Position numbers and translations under genes: made by a program | Part shown: one piece after another, positions 39,402 to 48,593 of the stretch | Layout of the letters: each line of letters starts with the position of its first letter | Position numbering within the stretch: position 1 is the stretch's first letter | Assembly: GCA_945887855.1 (NCBI GenBank) | Contig: CAMCZP010000012.1 | Span: 1-64,000, forward strand | Reading direction: 5' to 3' | Source: Leptospira interrogans serovar Manilae | GTDB lineage: Bacteria; Spirochaetota; Leptospiria; Leptospirales; Leptospiraceae | Length of the DNA: 64,000 bases | The notes under the pieces: model-generated | What the model was told of the DNA's origin: nothing | What the model saw: the letters and a program-made list of their open reading frames with translations, nothing else | The model's database searches: none

Positions 39402-39638
39402 TTGAAATACCTAGAGTCAGCACAAATTATACCCAACAAAGGCATGAGCTATACCATGTATGAAATAGAGGGAGATGATAAGATTTTAAGAATGATCACA
39501 TCAATACCTGACATGGATGAACTACATATATATCCAAAGCCAGTTGTAAAAAAGCTATACAAACCTGAACTTTGTAAGGAAATAGAAAGCTCTTTATTTT
39601 TAAGCCTTTGGGAAGAGGGATTGAAGAGGAAGGGTTAG
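39402..39638 (+). CDS. Small hypothetical protein, 78 aa
   Basis: No family is recognised. TTG 39402 is chosen over TTG 39375 because GGGAGAAGGAG (39384-39394) is placed correctly only for it. The product (MKYLESAQIIPNKGMSYTMY...) is hydrophilic, with no signal or membrane segment, and ends in a charged helix. It lies between the ligase terminator and the opposite-strand tRNA-Phe, ending 5 bp before it. Coding potential is moderate. Confidence 0.6.
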   Translation: MKYLESAQIIPNKGMSYTMYEIEGDDKILRMITSIPDMDELHIYPKPVVKKLYKPELCKEIESSLFLSLWEEGLKRKG

Positions 39639-39643
39639 TCTCA

Positions 39644-39716
<73 letters not shown>

Positions 39717-39800
39717 GGAGACAATGTCATAATAAAAAAACCTAATAAGAATACAATCATAAATCCTACACAACCAGTCTAAAAAATCAGAGGCACATCT

Positions 39801-40109
39801 ATGAAAAAATATAGCTTATTTTTACTATTGAGTATTCTAGTTTTACCAATATTCGGAAAAGATTGTAGTTCTGATTATGATTGTAGTACATCACAAAAGT
39901 GCATAAAAACAGGTTATGATTTTAATGGAATCTGTGCAGATGTAGTAGATCAGTATGGAAATAAGCAATATACGTATACCCCAAATCCTAAATCTATAAA
40001 TGGAAATGATGGGAGAGGAGATTGCAGGTACGACACGGATTGTAATTATTTATTTAAGTGTTACAAAGCTAAAACATATGATCAATATGGATACTGTATC
40101 AAAAAATAA
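39801..40109 (+). CDS. Small Cys-rich secreted protein with two repeats
   Basis: 102 aa. Signal peptide MKKYSLFLLLSILVLPIFG is followed by two repeats, each with four cysteines in the same spacing: CSSDYDCSTSQKC...GIC (about 22-46) and CRYDTDCNYLFKC...GYC (about 76-100). The two are joined by a Pro/Asn-rich linker. Disulfide-bonded exported protein; no named family. The pattern resembles short Cys-knot or dickkopf-like repeats, but this is only a visual likeness. It is convergent with trxB. Confidence 0.72.
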   Translation: MKKYSLFLLLSILVLPIFGKDCSSDYDCSTSQKCIKTGYDFNGICADVVDQYGNKQYTYTPNPKSINGNDGRGDCRYDTDCNYLFKCYKAKTYDQYGYCIKK

Positions 40110-40147
40110 AACGTACTTTTCTAAAAAGTTTTTAGAATATAACCACT

Positions 40148-40175
40148 CCATATTCTAACATTTGTTAGAATATGG
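40148..40175. terminator. Hairpin between the Cys-rich gene and trxB
   Basis: CCATATTCTAAC (40148-40159) pairs perfectly over 12 bp with GTTAGAATATGG (40164-40175), 4-nt loop. T-tracts are weak on both sides, so termination is plausible but may depend on other factors. Confidence 0.55.
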
Positions 40176-40204
40176 TAGTTTAAAAGTTGAAGCAAATTAT
40201 AAAG

Positions 40205-41149
40205 TTATTCTCTTTCTTGTAACCATCTTTCTGCTTCTAATGCAGCCATACAACCAGAACCTGCAGCTGTGATTGCCTGCCTATAGTTTTTATCCTGAAC
40301 ATCGCCTGCAGCAAAAATTCCAGGAATATTAGTTTTTGTAGTACCGGGTACGGTGATAATATAACCTTGTTCATCTAAATTAAGAATTCCCTGAAAGATT
40401 TCCGTATTGGGTTTATGGCCAATTGCATAGAATAAACCCCCAACATCCAAATCTTTTTTTATATTGGTTACAGTATCATTTAGTAAGATAGTGGATAACC
40501 CACCTGCGCCACCTTTTGCTTCTAATACTTCTGAATTCCATAAAATTTCTATTTTAGGATTTTGTAGAGCCCTTTGTTGCATGATCTGGGATGCTCTGAG
40601 TTTATCCCTTCTATGAATTAAATAAACCTTGCTTCCAAATTTTGTTAAGTGAGATGCTTCTTCAATGGCTGAGTCTCCCCCGCCTATCACTGCTAATGGT
40701 TTATTTCTATAAATGGGGAGAGCACCATCGCAAACTGCACAGGCTGAAATACCCCTCTGCCAATAGTCATGCTCTCCTTTTATATTCATACGTTTTGCAG
40801 TGGCTCCAGTTGCTATAATGACCGATTCAGCTTCTACTTTGGTTTCATCTGTTTCAATCAAAAATGGATAGGAATTAAAATTTACATGTACGACAGTTTC
40901 TGTTTTTATTGTAGTACCATATTTTTCAGATTGAGCTCTAAAGAGATTGGTCAACTCAGTTCCATCAATGCCATTTGGAAATCCTGGAAAATTTTCAACT
41001 TCTGTGGTAGTGGTGAGCTGTCCTCCAGCCGCTATCCCTCCTGCCATAAATCCTTCAAACATCAAAGGATTTAAACTTGCTCTGGCTGCATAAATCGCAG
41101 CTGTATGACCCGCTGGCCCTGATCCTATAATGACTACTTTCTCTTTCAT
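40205..41149 (-). CDS. trxB: Thioredoxin reductase
   Basis: NADPH-dependent FAD disulfide reductase, 314 aa. FAD site [16 protein letters not shown] at the N-terminus, [17 protein letters not shown], redox-active Cys137 and Cys140 (CAVCDGA), the NADPH fold [17 protein letters not shown], and the C-terminal [23 protein letters not shown]. All residues for activity are present. It lies at the end of the ispG-gltS-thioredoxin run, 57 bp after the thioredoxin-domain gene. Confidence 0.97.
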   Translation of the reverse strand: MKEKVVIIGSGPAGHTAAIYAARASLNPLMFEGFMAGGIAAGGQLTTTTEVENFPGFPNGIDGTELTNLFRAQSEKYGTTIKTETVVHVNFNSYPFLIETDETKVEAESVIIATGATAKRMNIKGEHDYWQRGISACAVCDGALPIYRNKPLAVIGGGDSAIEEASHLTKFGSKVYLIHRRDKLRASQIMQQRALQNPKIEILWNSEVLEAKGGAGGLSTILLNDTVTNIKKDLDVGGLFYAIGHKPNTEIFQGILNLDEQGYIITVPGTTKTNIPGIFAAGDVQDKNYRQAITAAGSGCMAALEAERWLQERE

Positions 41150-41206
41150 TTTTTACTCTCCGTATTTTTATTTTTTTATATTATAAATTAGTATATGTAG
41201 TATTTC

Positions 41207-42415
41207 TTATTTTAATAGGGACTTACTTTTTAGTTCAATTCCCCTATATTGCGACGGATCTTGAGAAAATAAAATTTGAACTTTTTCAGCTAAAAGTTTT
41301 GCTTCTGATTTCTTTCCCATTTTATTTAATAAAAGTGCTTTTGTATCCAGATTGGATGCATTTTCAGAGATAGAGATAGATTTATCCACTATTCGTATGC
41401 CCTCTTCTAAATCCTCTTTTTTATGCATTTTTTGGAGGTATTGTTCAGAAATTACATTCAAAACTTCCCAATCACCTTTCCAATCTCCATCTGAAAATTG
41501 TTTTGCAGTGGATCTAAATTTTTCTAAATCCATTCTCCCATAAAATTCTAATTGTAGTACATCTAAACTTTGTTTTTCTTCTCTGGTCTTTACTTCGCCA
41601 TACTCTGATCTAGCTTCCATAAAACTAACTTCATCTATTTCTTTGATTGCCCATAGCATAGTTTTTGCACAGGTAACCTGAAACCATTTGTCAACATTTT
41701 CGGGTTTGTCATACTTATAAATTGTGTCAATTTTTTTTCGAGCAAATTTTATACATCTACTATTGTTTAGTGGAGCATATTTTTTTATATCATCCCAAAG
41801 ATTTTTTAAATTAATTTTTTTATTTCTAAAATAATGATAATCCAAAATGCCACTGATTTCTGAAATATCTTCTTGAGAGAGAGCTGATAAAAGTTTGTTG
41901 GTCTTTTCTTTATTATCAGGATCTTCTATAAATTTTTTTCGAAGATTGTCAAGTGAGTAGGATGAATCTATGGTTTCTCTACCCATTTGTAAGAATTGTT
42001 TAAAATCGATAGCTCCAGAAATTCTATTTGTAATTTTACCTTTTTTAGATATAAAAATATAGGTAGGAAAACCGGTTACCATATATTCTCTCATTAATTT
42101 TTTTCCTTCTCTTGATTCTCCATTGATTTTAATGGATACAAAATTAGAATTAAAAAAGCGGGTAACAGTGGGTTCTGTTAGTACATCACGATCCATTTCT
42201 TTACAGGGTTCACACCAATCTGCATAAAAATCAAGTAGTACAGCTTTTTTTGATTGTTTTGCCAGTTGCATACCATCTTGGTAATTTTTTTGAAAGATAA
42301 CATTATTTTTTACATCTTGAGATAATAAAGGAAATTGTAAAAAAAATAAAAAGAAAAGCAACGTTATAGAAAGAAACTTTCTTATTATATATAAATAATT
42401 TTTAAGATTGAACAT
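41207..42415 (-). CDS. Exported thioredoxin-domain protein
   Basis: 402 aa. The hydrophobic N-terminus (about 15-32) is a signal or anchor, followed by a thioredoxin-like domain (about 40-150) with active-site Cys68 and Cys71 (DFYADWCEPCKEMD) and cis-Pro region TGFPTYIFISKKG. The remaining ~250 residues are helical and possibly TPR-like (LDTKALLLNKMGKKSEAKLL near the end). The CxxC site resembles the C-terminal domain of DsbD. It overlaps gltS by 14 bp and precedes trxB. Confidence 0.85.
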   Translation of the reverse strand: MFNLKNYLYIIRKFLSITLLFFLFFLQFPLLSQDVKNNVIFQKNYQDGMQLAKQSKKAVLLDFYADWCEPCKEMDRDVLTEPTVTRFFNSNFVSIKINGESREGKKLMREYMVTGFPTYIFISKKGKITNRISGAIDFKQFLQMGRETIDSSYSLDNLRKKFIEDPDNKEKTNKLLSALSQEDISEISGILDYHYFRNKKINLKNLWDDIKKYAPLNNSRCIKFARKKIDTIYKYDKPENVDKWFQVTCAKTMLWAIKEIDEVSFMEARSEYGEVKTREEKQSLDVLQLEFYGRMDLEKFRSTAKQFSDGDWKGDWEVLNVISEQYLQKMHKKEDLEEGIRIVDKSISISENASNLDTKALLLNKMGKKSEAKLLAEKVQILFSQDPSQYRGIELKSKSLLK

Positions 42416-43682
42416 TTGAACCTGGATGTTGAAGAGATTTTTGTTTTGTATATACAGCAGAAATATAAATGATTACTATAGAAAAAAATAGAATCATGGC
42501 TATTGGAACTGATCCCACACTTTCTAATAAATATGGTAATGATAAGGTTAAAACTCCTCCTCCAACAACAGGTGAAGTGAGTGGGGCGCTTTCAGCAAAA
42601 ATTTTAATAGCCCTAGATTTTAAATCAGGATCTATCATTTTTAGAAGCATAAGTCCTATCGCTGTGGTGCCATTTAACATTCCAAAATTTAATATACTTA
42701 ATTCTAGCGAAATATCATCAGATAAAAGTTTTTTTCTGAGTAAAAAGTAACAAAGGAGATTCCATAAAAACCCCATTGAAAATAAAAGCATCATGGGAAG
42801 AAGTGCTTCTGTGATAACAGAAAGATTCATTGTGGATATTGCTGTAAAAATAAGGATTTCCATAAAAAAATTAGATAAAAAAGATATAATTGAGTTATCA
42901 ATCAATGATTTTTTACCTATAAAGACTAAGAAATTTCTTACAATTACACTCACAATAAGAGAATAAACAAACAATGGAAATTCGGGAAGACTGGGGTTGA
43001 GTTCTTTGATTTTATTTTTTAAAAGATATCCCAAATAGACACCCCCACAAATGATACCTAAATTTATGAATAACTTTGGTAGATCAAAGGATGTATTGTA
43101 CTCTACATGTTCTTCTATAATTTTGGGTTTATTGGTCTTTGAGGTTTCCACAAGAAAAATACCCCCTGCAATACCGAGTATAATACCTATAGTAGCTGAG
43201 AATAGAGCGTATTCAGAACCATTTGGAAGCCCATTGTCTATGTAAGCTTGTTTCATAGCAACAGCTGTACCATGTCCACCCGCAAATCCATTTTCTAAGA
43301 TAGAAGAGAAAGACATTGGTAATTTAAAAATTGGTTTAAAAATTAAAAACGTGGAAACTACGCCAATGAACATTTGGCCGAGTATTGCAATGTAAACATA
43401 ACTAGTTTGAGTATACAGCTCTGAGAAGTTTCCCTTTTCTTCGGATTTATTTCTGATCTCTAAAAAGAGCGCTGAAAAAACCAAAGCTATTGTAATACCC
43501 GGCCAATCTTTCCATGAAGTATACTCAATTGAGTTTTGAAAATCAGTAAAAACTGAAAAAAAAGCCAAACCCACAATCCCTGCAATCAAGGAGCCCTGTA
43601 TTCTATATTTAATAAAAAAATTTATTTTAGAAACTAAACTAAAAAAACCAAGTACCACAAAAGCAAGTAGTAAAGAACTCAT
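42402..43682 (-). CDS. gltS: Sodium/glutamate symporter
   Basis: Polytopic membrane protein (426 aa from ATG 43682, in an ATGA overlap with the ispG stop; an in-frame ATG 43694 would overlap ispG by 16 bp). It shows the GltS repeats with the re-entrant glycine motif ENGFAGGHGTAVAMKQAY and, in the second half, NFGMLNGTTAIGLMLLK followed by SAPLTSPVVGGGVL. About ten membrane helices. It imports glutamate with Na+. The location inside an ispG-thioredoxin-trxB run is unusual. Confidence 0.87.
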   Translation of the reverse strand: MSSLLLAFVVLGFFSLVSKINFFIKYRIQGSLIAGIVGLAFFSVFTDFQNSIEYTSWKDWPGITIALVFSALFLEIRNKSEEKGNFSELYTQTSYVYIAILGQMFIGVVSTFLIFKPIFKLPMSFSSILENGFAGGHGTAVAMKQAYIDNGLPNGSEYALFSATIGIILGIAGGIFLVETSKTNKPKIIEEHVEYNTSFDLPKLFINLGIICGGVYLGYLLKNKIKELNPSLPEFPLFVYSLIVSVIVRNFLVFIGKKSLIDNSIISFLSNFFMEILIFTAISTMNLSVITEALLPMMLLFSMGFLWNLLCYFLLRKKLLSDDISLELSILNFGMLNGTTAIGLMLLKMIDPDLKSRAIKIFAESAPLTSPVVGGGVLTLSLPYLLESVGSVPIAMILFFSIVIIYISAVYTKQKSLQHPGSNVQS

Positions 43683-45664
43683 ACGTCCACCCATTTCCCA
43701 TTTTCTTTTATGAGTTCAATCAATTTTTCATCTGCGATCTCACTCGGAATATTTTTTGACACGATTTCCTTACCCAAATATAGATGTACCTTTCCGGGTC
43801 CTGCCCCCACATATCCAAAATCTGCATCAGCCATTTCTCCGGGCCCATTAACAATACAGCCCATAATAGCAATTTTTACACCTTTCAGATGCCCCGTTTT
43901 AGATTTTATTCTGGCAGTTGTATCTTGGAGATTAAACAGAGTTCGTCCACAACTAGGGCAAGAAATAAACTCAGTTTTTGTAGTACGTAACCTTGCTGAT
44001 TGCAGAATATCAAAGGATATCTCTAAAATTGTATCAGGCTCAGAATTTAAATCTATAATACGAATGCTATTACCTATGTTATCTAATAGCAAGCTACCTA
44101 AAATTGTACTGGATTCCAAAACACCTTCTTCAAGGTTTTCAATTTCCACTTCTAAAAGAATCGGCACTTTTGAATCTTTTACATACGATGCCAGTTTCCT
44201 GATGTTGAAAATACTTTCATTTTTGTTTTGTGATAAGGATACAGTTACATTTTCAAAAGTATATAATGATAAAAAAATATCTTTGAAAGTAGAAAGAGAA
44301 TTTGAGGGAACTTTAATTTCAATGGATTTATTTTTTTGATTTCTATGATCCTGAAGTTTAAAGAATTCCTCTTTAAATTTTGATAAAAATTCGAGGGAGA
44401 TACATATTTTTTCAAAAGAAATAAGTTTATCTTGTATAGAAAGTAACAATTGGCTATCCATGTTTGAAAAATCAACCGAAAAGGCTGCTTTATTTTCAAT
44501 GTTATTCTTTACATTTAATAAATTTTCAAATTCTTCCTTTGTTTTTATAGAAAAATAAAAAATCTCATGTTTTTTAATGGAGCTAAAAACTGCATTTTTT
44601 GTTATGATTTCTTCTATAGATTTGATTTTTAAAGATATGTAAGACTCAATACGGACGGGGTAGTTCTCTCCAATTTTATAATCACCAACCCAAATGGAAT
44701 CAGTGTTACGATTTGAATAGATTACTTGGTCTTTGTACTCTGAGTGAATTGTATCTTTTATTACCTTTTCACCGAAAAGATGGGAATTGTATTTCTCGAC
44801 TAATTTTTTTGCTACTGGTATTTCATAAATAGAATCTTCTGTTAAGGAAACTCTGATTGTGTCACCAATACCATCTTCCAATAGACTTCCTATACCCATT
44901 GCTGATTTGATTCTTCCATCCCTTCCATCCCCAGCTTCCGTGACACCTAGGTGAATTGGATAATTGAGATTTTCTTCTCTATATCTTGATACGAGAAGTC
45001 GGTATGCATTTATCATTACTTGTGGATTGGAAGCCTTCATGGAGACTACAATTTCATGGTAATTTTCAGATTCCGCAATCTTAATAAATTCTAATGCGGA
45101 TTCTACCATACCAAGGGGGGTGTCTCCGTATCGATTCATAATTCTATCGCTGAGGGAACCATGATTTGTACCTATCCTCATGGCAACTCCCAGCTCTTTA
45201 CAGCGTTTTACCAATGGTACAAATATTTCAGCAATACGCTCAATTTCTAAGTTATACTCACTATCGGTATAATCTCTCGTAGCAAATTTTTTCTTATCTG
45301 CAAAATTTCCAGGATTAATTCTTACTTTTTCAACGTATTCTACTACTTTTAGTGCTACTGTTGGAGTAAAATGAATGTCCGCTACTATAGGTACCTTACA
45401 ATTTAGGGAGCTTAACTTAGTACGAATGGATTTTAGATTTTCAGCATCCGCCATAGATGGAACTGTAACTCTAACTATCTCACAACCCACTTCATATAAA
45501 TCTACAATCTGTTTTACAGTAGCATCTGTGTCACAAGTATCAGATGTAGTCATGGATTGGACACGAATGGGATTTTTTCCACCAATGCCTATATCTCCCA
45601 CCTTGACCTCTCTAGTGGGGAATCTGGTATACTGAAATGGGTTTAGTGTATATCTATAGCTCAT
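43679..45664 (-). CDS. ispG: 4-hydroxy-3-methylbut-2-enyl diphosphate synthase, long form
   Basis: GcpE, the next-to-last step of the MEP isoprenoid pathway, using a [4Fe-4S] cluster. It is 661 aa compared with ~370 in E. coli: the long form with an extra domain (about 300-540) between the TIM barrel and the cluster domain, as in Chlamydia and plants. N-terminal VKVGDIGIGGKNPIRVQSMT, IRVSLTEDS mid-barrel, and cluster ligands in CPSCGRTLFNLQDTT and IMGCIVNGPGEMADADFGY. All core residues look intact. First gene of the run with gltS. Confidence 0.96.
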   Translation of the reverse strand: MSYRYTLNPFQYTRFPTREVKVGDIGIGGKNPIRVQSMTTSDTCDTDATVKQIVDLYEVGCEIVRVTVPSMADAENLKSIRTKLSSLNCKVPIVADIHFTPTVALKVVEYVEKVRINPGNFADKKKFATRDYTDSEYNLEIERIAEIFVPLVKRCKELGVAMRIGTNHGSLSDRIMNRYGDTPLGMVESALEFIKIAESENYHEIVVSMKASNPQVMINAYRLLVSRYREENLNYPIHLGVTEAGDGRDGRIKSAMGIGSLLEDGIGDTIRVSLTEDSIYEIPVAKKLVEKYNSHLFGEKVIKDTIHSEYKDQVIYSNRNTDSIWVGDYKIGENYPVRIESYISLKIKSIEEIITKNAVFSSIKKHEIFYFSIKTKEEFENLLNVKNNIENKAAFSVDFSNMDSQLLLSIQDKLISFEKICISLEFLSKFKEEFFKLQDHRNQKNKSIEIKVPSNSLSTFKDIFLSLYTFENVTVSLSQNKNESIFNIRKLASYVKDSKVPILLEVEIENLEEGVLESSTILGSLLLDNIGNSIRIIDLNSEPDTILEISFDILQSARLRTTKTEFISCPSCGRTLFNLQDTTARIKSKTGHLKGVKIAIMGCIVNGPGEMADADFGYVGAGPGKVHLYLGKEIVSKNIPSEIADEKLIELIKENGKWVDV

Positions 45665-45853
45665 ATTATACCATTTTTTATAAATCTATACTCGTAAAGT
45701 AAATCTTGTATAATCATTTCATATATAGCCTATATTTCCAATCATAAAACTCTAGAAATACTTACAAAAGCATAGGAACAAATCCTGTGTGGGTGTTCCA
45801 TTTTAAATTTTCATCCAAATATAAAAGTGAGAAAAATCCAAACACACCACCAC

Positions 45854-46051
45854 TCATTGCTTTTGGAGTAATTTAAAGAGGCTTACAGTAAAGGTTCCAT
45901 AGCCAATAGCGGCAACCTGCAGGCGATATTTAAAAAAAGCAATAAGCCGGCTGTTTAGTACCCCATAGAACATTTTTTTTAATCCAGAGATACCAACCCA
46001 TGCAAATGTCTTAAATAGATTTGAAGTGAGCAGTATGAGAATAGAAACCAT
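45854..46051 (-). CDS. Possible small membrane protein, 65 aa
   Basis: Two hydrophobic stretches (VSILILLTSNLF and LQVAAIGYGTFTVSLFKLL) around a short basic loop. AGGA lies 4 nt upstream of the ATG. No family recognised. It is the only ORF of note in the 587 bp between ispG and the coiled-coil gene; the remaining bases (45665-45853, 46052-46251) show nothing else recognisable. Confidence 0.35.
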   Translation of the reverse strand: MVSILILLTSNLFKTFAWVGISGLKKMFYGVLNSRLIAFFKYRLQVAAIGYGTFTVSLFKLLQKQ

Positions 46052-46251
46052 AAAATCCTAACTTATAGAAAAACTAAGTAAGTGTTTTTTAGTAGCAAGT
46101 TTTCGTAAAAATTCGTACGTACTAAAAATCAATTAAATTAAATTTTAGTGGATTTTTAGAAAGAGTATTGTAAGATGAAGTAGCAAAAAAGTGTAAAAGT
46201 ATTTTATACTCTTCTACTAAACTAAGATCAATAAAAGCGGGTAAAAACAGA

Positions 46252-47100
46252 ATGGTTAACTCAAATATATGGCATATTTCCTCTGGAAAAGTTTTTCCTT
46301 TGGAGCTATGGAAGCATCCTAGCTTCTCAATTCAGGTAAAAAATATAGATGTAAATGCCACCGGCAATATAAAACTACAGGCAAATGAATTGAATATCAT
46401 GTTTTTGAATGTTTCCGAAAAAGAATGGGATGACAATCGAACTAAATGGATTCGGGAATATGATACCAATCCTAACGTATCACTAATGTTAATTCTCCCT
46501 ACCGCCAATTTAGAATTAAAGGATGAGCCGAAAGGTAATTTCCTCACCCTTACCTTTCCAGCCAGAAAAAAAGAGATTAAAATCATAATTGACAAAGTTC
46601 TCCAATCAGAACTCTACAAACGGGCTACCTATGAAATTACTCAAAACTGCCTAGAAAATATGAACTATGTAGAGGGGATTTTTGATATGGCAAGAAAGGA
46701 AAATGTGGATAAACAAAATACCATCATTGCCATGGAAAAAATGTTAGAGTACCACGCCAAAGTAAAAAATTACCAAGAAATAATGAATAGAGCCATTGAT
46801 GATGTCAATGTTCTGAGAAATGAAGAAATTTTAACCCTGCATGAACGAATCAAAGCAACGGAAATGCTTGATGAACTCAAAACTAAGGAGCTTATGGAAG
46901 CTCAAAAGATCCGTGAAGCAACAGAGGCAGCTCTCCAGTTTTCACGCATTGAAGAAATAACCCAGGATAAGATTATAAACGCTCAAAATAAATTATTTGA
47001 GTATACAGATAAAGAAATTAGAACCCTGGTAATGGAAAACAAAGAATTGAAAAAAAGATTGGGATTAAAAGAAGAAGACGAGATTTTTCCTTCCAAATAA
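46252..47100 (+). CDS. Coiled-coil protein with a possible degenerate receiver-like domain
   Basis: 282 aa, no signal peptide. The first ~130 residues alternate strands and helices in a response-regulator-like order (ELNIMFLNVSEKEWDD, NVSLMLILPTANLEL, FLTLTFPARKKEIKIIIDKV), but the phosphorylatable Asp and acidic pocket are missing. Residues from about 140 onward form a long charged coiled coil (RNEEILTLHERIKATEML...). Likely cytosolic and oligomeric; function unknown. A strong terminator follows. Confidence 0.65.
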   Translation: MVNSNIWHISSGKVFPLELWKHPSFSIQVKNIDVNATGNIKLQANELNIMFLNVSEKEWDDNRTKWIREYDTNPNVSLMLILPTANLELKDEPKGNFLTLTFPARKKEIKIIIDKVLQSELYKRATYEITQNCLENMNYVEGIFDMARKENVDKQNTIIAMEKMLEYHAKVKNYQEIMNRAIDDVNVLRNEEILTLHERIKATEMLDELKTKELMEAQKIREATEAALQFSRIEEITQDKIINAQNKLFEYTDKEIRTLVMENKELKKRLGLKEEDEIFPSK

Positions 47101-47104
47101 AAAA

Positions 47105-47135
47105 AACCCCGATTGTTTACTTCGGGGTTGTTTTA
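47105..47135. terminator. Bidirectional intrinsic terminator
   Basis: AACCCCGA (47105-47112) pairs with TCGGGGTT (47122-47129), flanked by A and T runs on the two sides. It serves the coiled-coil gene and the convergent aldehyde dehydrogenase. Confidence 0.88.
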
Positions 47136-47138
47136 TCT

Positions 47139-48587
47139 TTAAGAATTGGGAACCAAACCTACAGAAGAAATAACCATCATCTTTTCTGTATGTAAATCTG
47201 CAATTGTGTAGGGTATTCCACCCGTTCCTAGACCGGATAGGTTGTGTCCACCAAAAGGCATCCAATCCACACGAAATGCGGTGTGCTCATTGACCATGAC
47301 TGCTCGGGCATGTAACTTCCTGTATGCTCTCATGGCTACATCAATGTCTTTTGTAAAAACAGCCGCCTGGAAACAATACGGAACATTGTTTGCTCTATGG
47401 AATGCATCTTCGATATTTTTATACGAATATACGCACACCACAGGCCCAAAAATTTCATTTTGGCTCACCTTGGAAGTATCGGGAGGATTTAGGAGTAAAG
47501 TAGGTTCATAGCAGGTATCAGAAATTTTTTTCCCTCCAATTACCAATTCTGCACCTTCTTTTACGGATTCTTGCACCCAATCATGCACACGATCTACTTC
47601 TCTACGTCGGATAAGTGGACCCACTTCTGTTTTTGGGTTTGTGGGATCGCCTACAACCAACACTTTGGCTTTTTCTGCGATACGTTTGGTTACTTCCTTC
47701 ACAATCGACTCATGTGCATAGATCCTTTGAACGGAAACGCACACCTGTCCGGCATGGTAATAACCACCTTTCACCAATTTTGGAATGGCTGAATCGAGAT
47801 CGGCAGTGGCATCTAGAATCACTGGAGCTGCTCCCCCATGTTCTAGTGCACAATGTACTCCAGGAGCCAATTGTGACTTTAAATACCAGCCCACCTTTGC
47901 ACTTCCAATGAAACTAAAAAAAGAAATTCTGGGATCTGTTACCAGTTTAGTTGCATTTTCAAGCTTATTGACCACAAATGCCTGGCACCATTCTTCAGGA
48001 AGCCCTGCATCATGTAGTATTTTTACAAAACGCATACAGGAGAGTGGGGTATCTTCTGCAGGTTTTACAATGACCGGACAACCGACAGCCACAGCGGGTG
48101 CAACCTGATGTACAATTAGGTTCAATGGATGGTTGAATGCACTCACTGCAGCAACCACGCCTATGGGTTCTCTGGAAGTAAAAGCAATCTTTCCATTTGA
48201 AGCTGCATTGAGATTCATGGGGATTTCCCTACCAATGCTAGTTTTGATTGTCTCAATACAGCATTCAATTCCCTCTATACCCCTCTGAACCTCTACCAAA
48301 GAATCTATGAGAGGTTTTCCCCCTTCGGAAGCAGCTAATTTAGCTAATTCCTCTTTTTCTCGGGTCATGGTCTCTGCTGCTTTTTTTAGAATAGCAATTC
48401 TTGTCTCGGTGGATAACCACTTTTTGCGATCATGAAACAATTCATGAGCTGTAGCCAGAGCTTTCTCAACTGCGGCAGAATCGGCAGTGAGAACACTACC
48501 GATTTGCTTTTCATCAAAAGCACTGGTTACAACCAACTCACCATCATTGGTTGTAGCACCTTTGATTAGTACATTAAATTTTGTCAT
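47139..48587 (-). CDS. Aldehyde dehydrogenase family protein (lactaldehyde/GAPN-like)
   Basis: 482 aa NAD(P)-dependent dehydrogenase: SAFNHPLNLIVHQVAPAVA, CPVIVKPAEDTPLS, FFSFIGSAKVG, the base Glu in CALEHGGAAPVI, the nucleophile Cys in YYHAGQVCVSVQRIY, and EIFGPVVCVY. The C-terminus (RVDWMPFGGHNLSGLGTGG) fits the lactaldehyde/glyceraldehyde-3-phosphate type. It starts 6 bp after the ThDP enzyme gene, so the two likely act in sequence on a 2-oxo acid and its aldehyde product (inference). Confidence 0.9.
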   Translation of the reverse strand: MTKFNVLIKGATTNDGELVVTSAFDEKQIGSVLTADSAAVEKALATAHELFHDRKKWLSTETRIAILKKAAETMTREKEELAKLAASEGGKPLIDSLVEVQRGIEGIECCIETIKTSIGREIPMNLNAASNGKIAFTSREPIGVVAAVSAFNHPLNLIVHQVAPAVAVGCPVIVKPAEDTPLSCMRFVKILHDAGLPEEWCQAFVVNKLENATKLVTDPRISFFSFIGSAKVGWYLKSQLAPGVHCALEHGGAAPVILDATADLDSAIPKLVKGGYYHAGQVCVSVQRIYAHESIVKEVTKRIAEKAKVLVVGDPTNPKTEVGPLIRRREVDRVHDWVQESVKEGAELVIGGKKISDTCYEPTLLLNPPDTSKVSQNEIFGPVVCVYSYKNIEDAFHRANNVPYCFQAAVFTKDIDVAMRAYRKLHARAVMVNEHTAFRVDWMPFGGHNLSGLGTGGIPYTIADLHTEKMMVISSVGLVPNS

Positions 48588-48593
48588 AAATCC

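Noticed and set aside
43710..44339. 209-aa open frame on the plus strand inside ispG
   Set aside because: ispG on the minus strand is a full, well-conserved gene; the antisense frame has no ribosome site and no family pattern.
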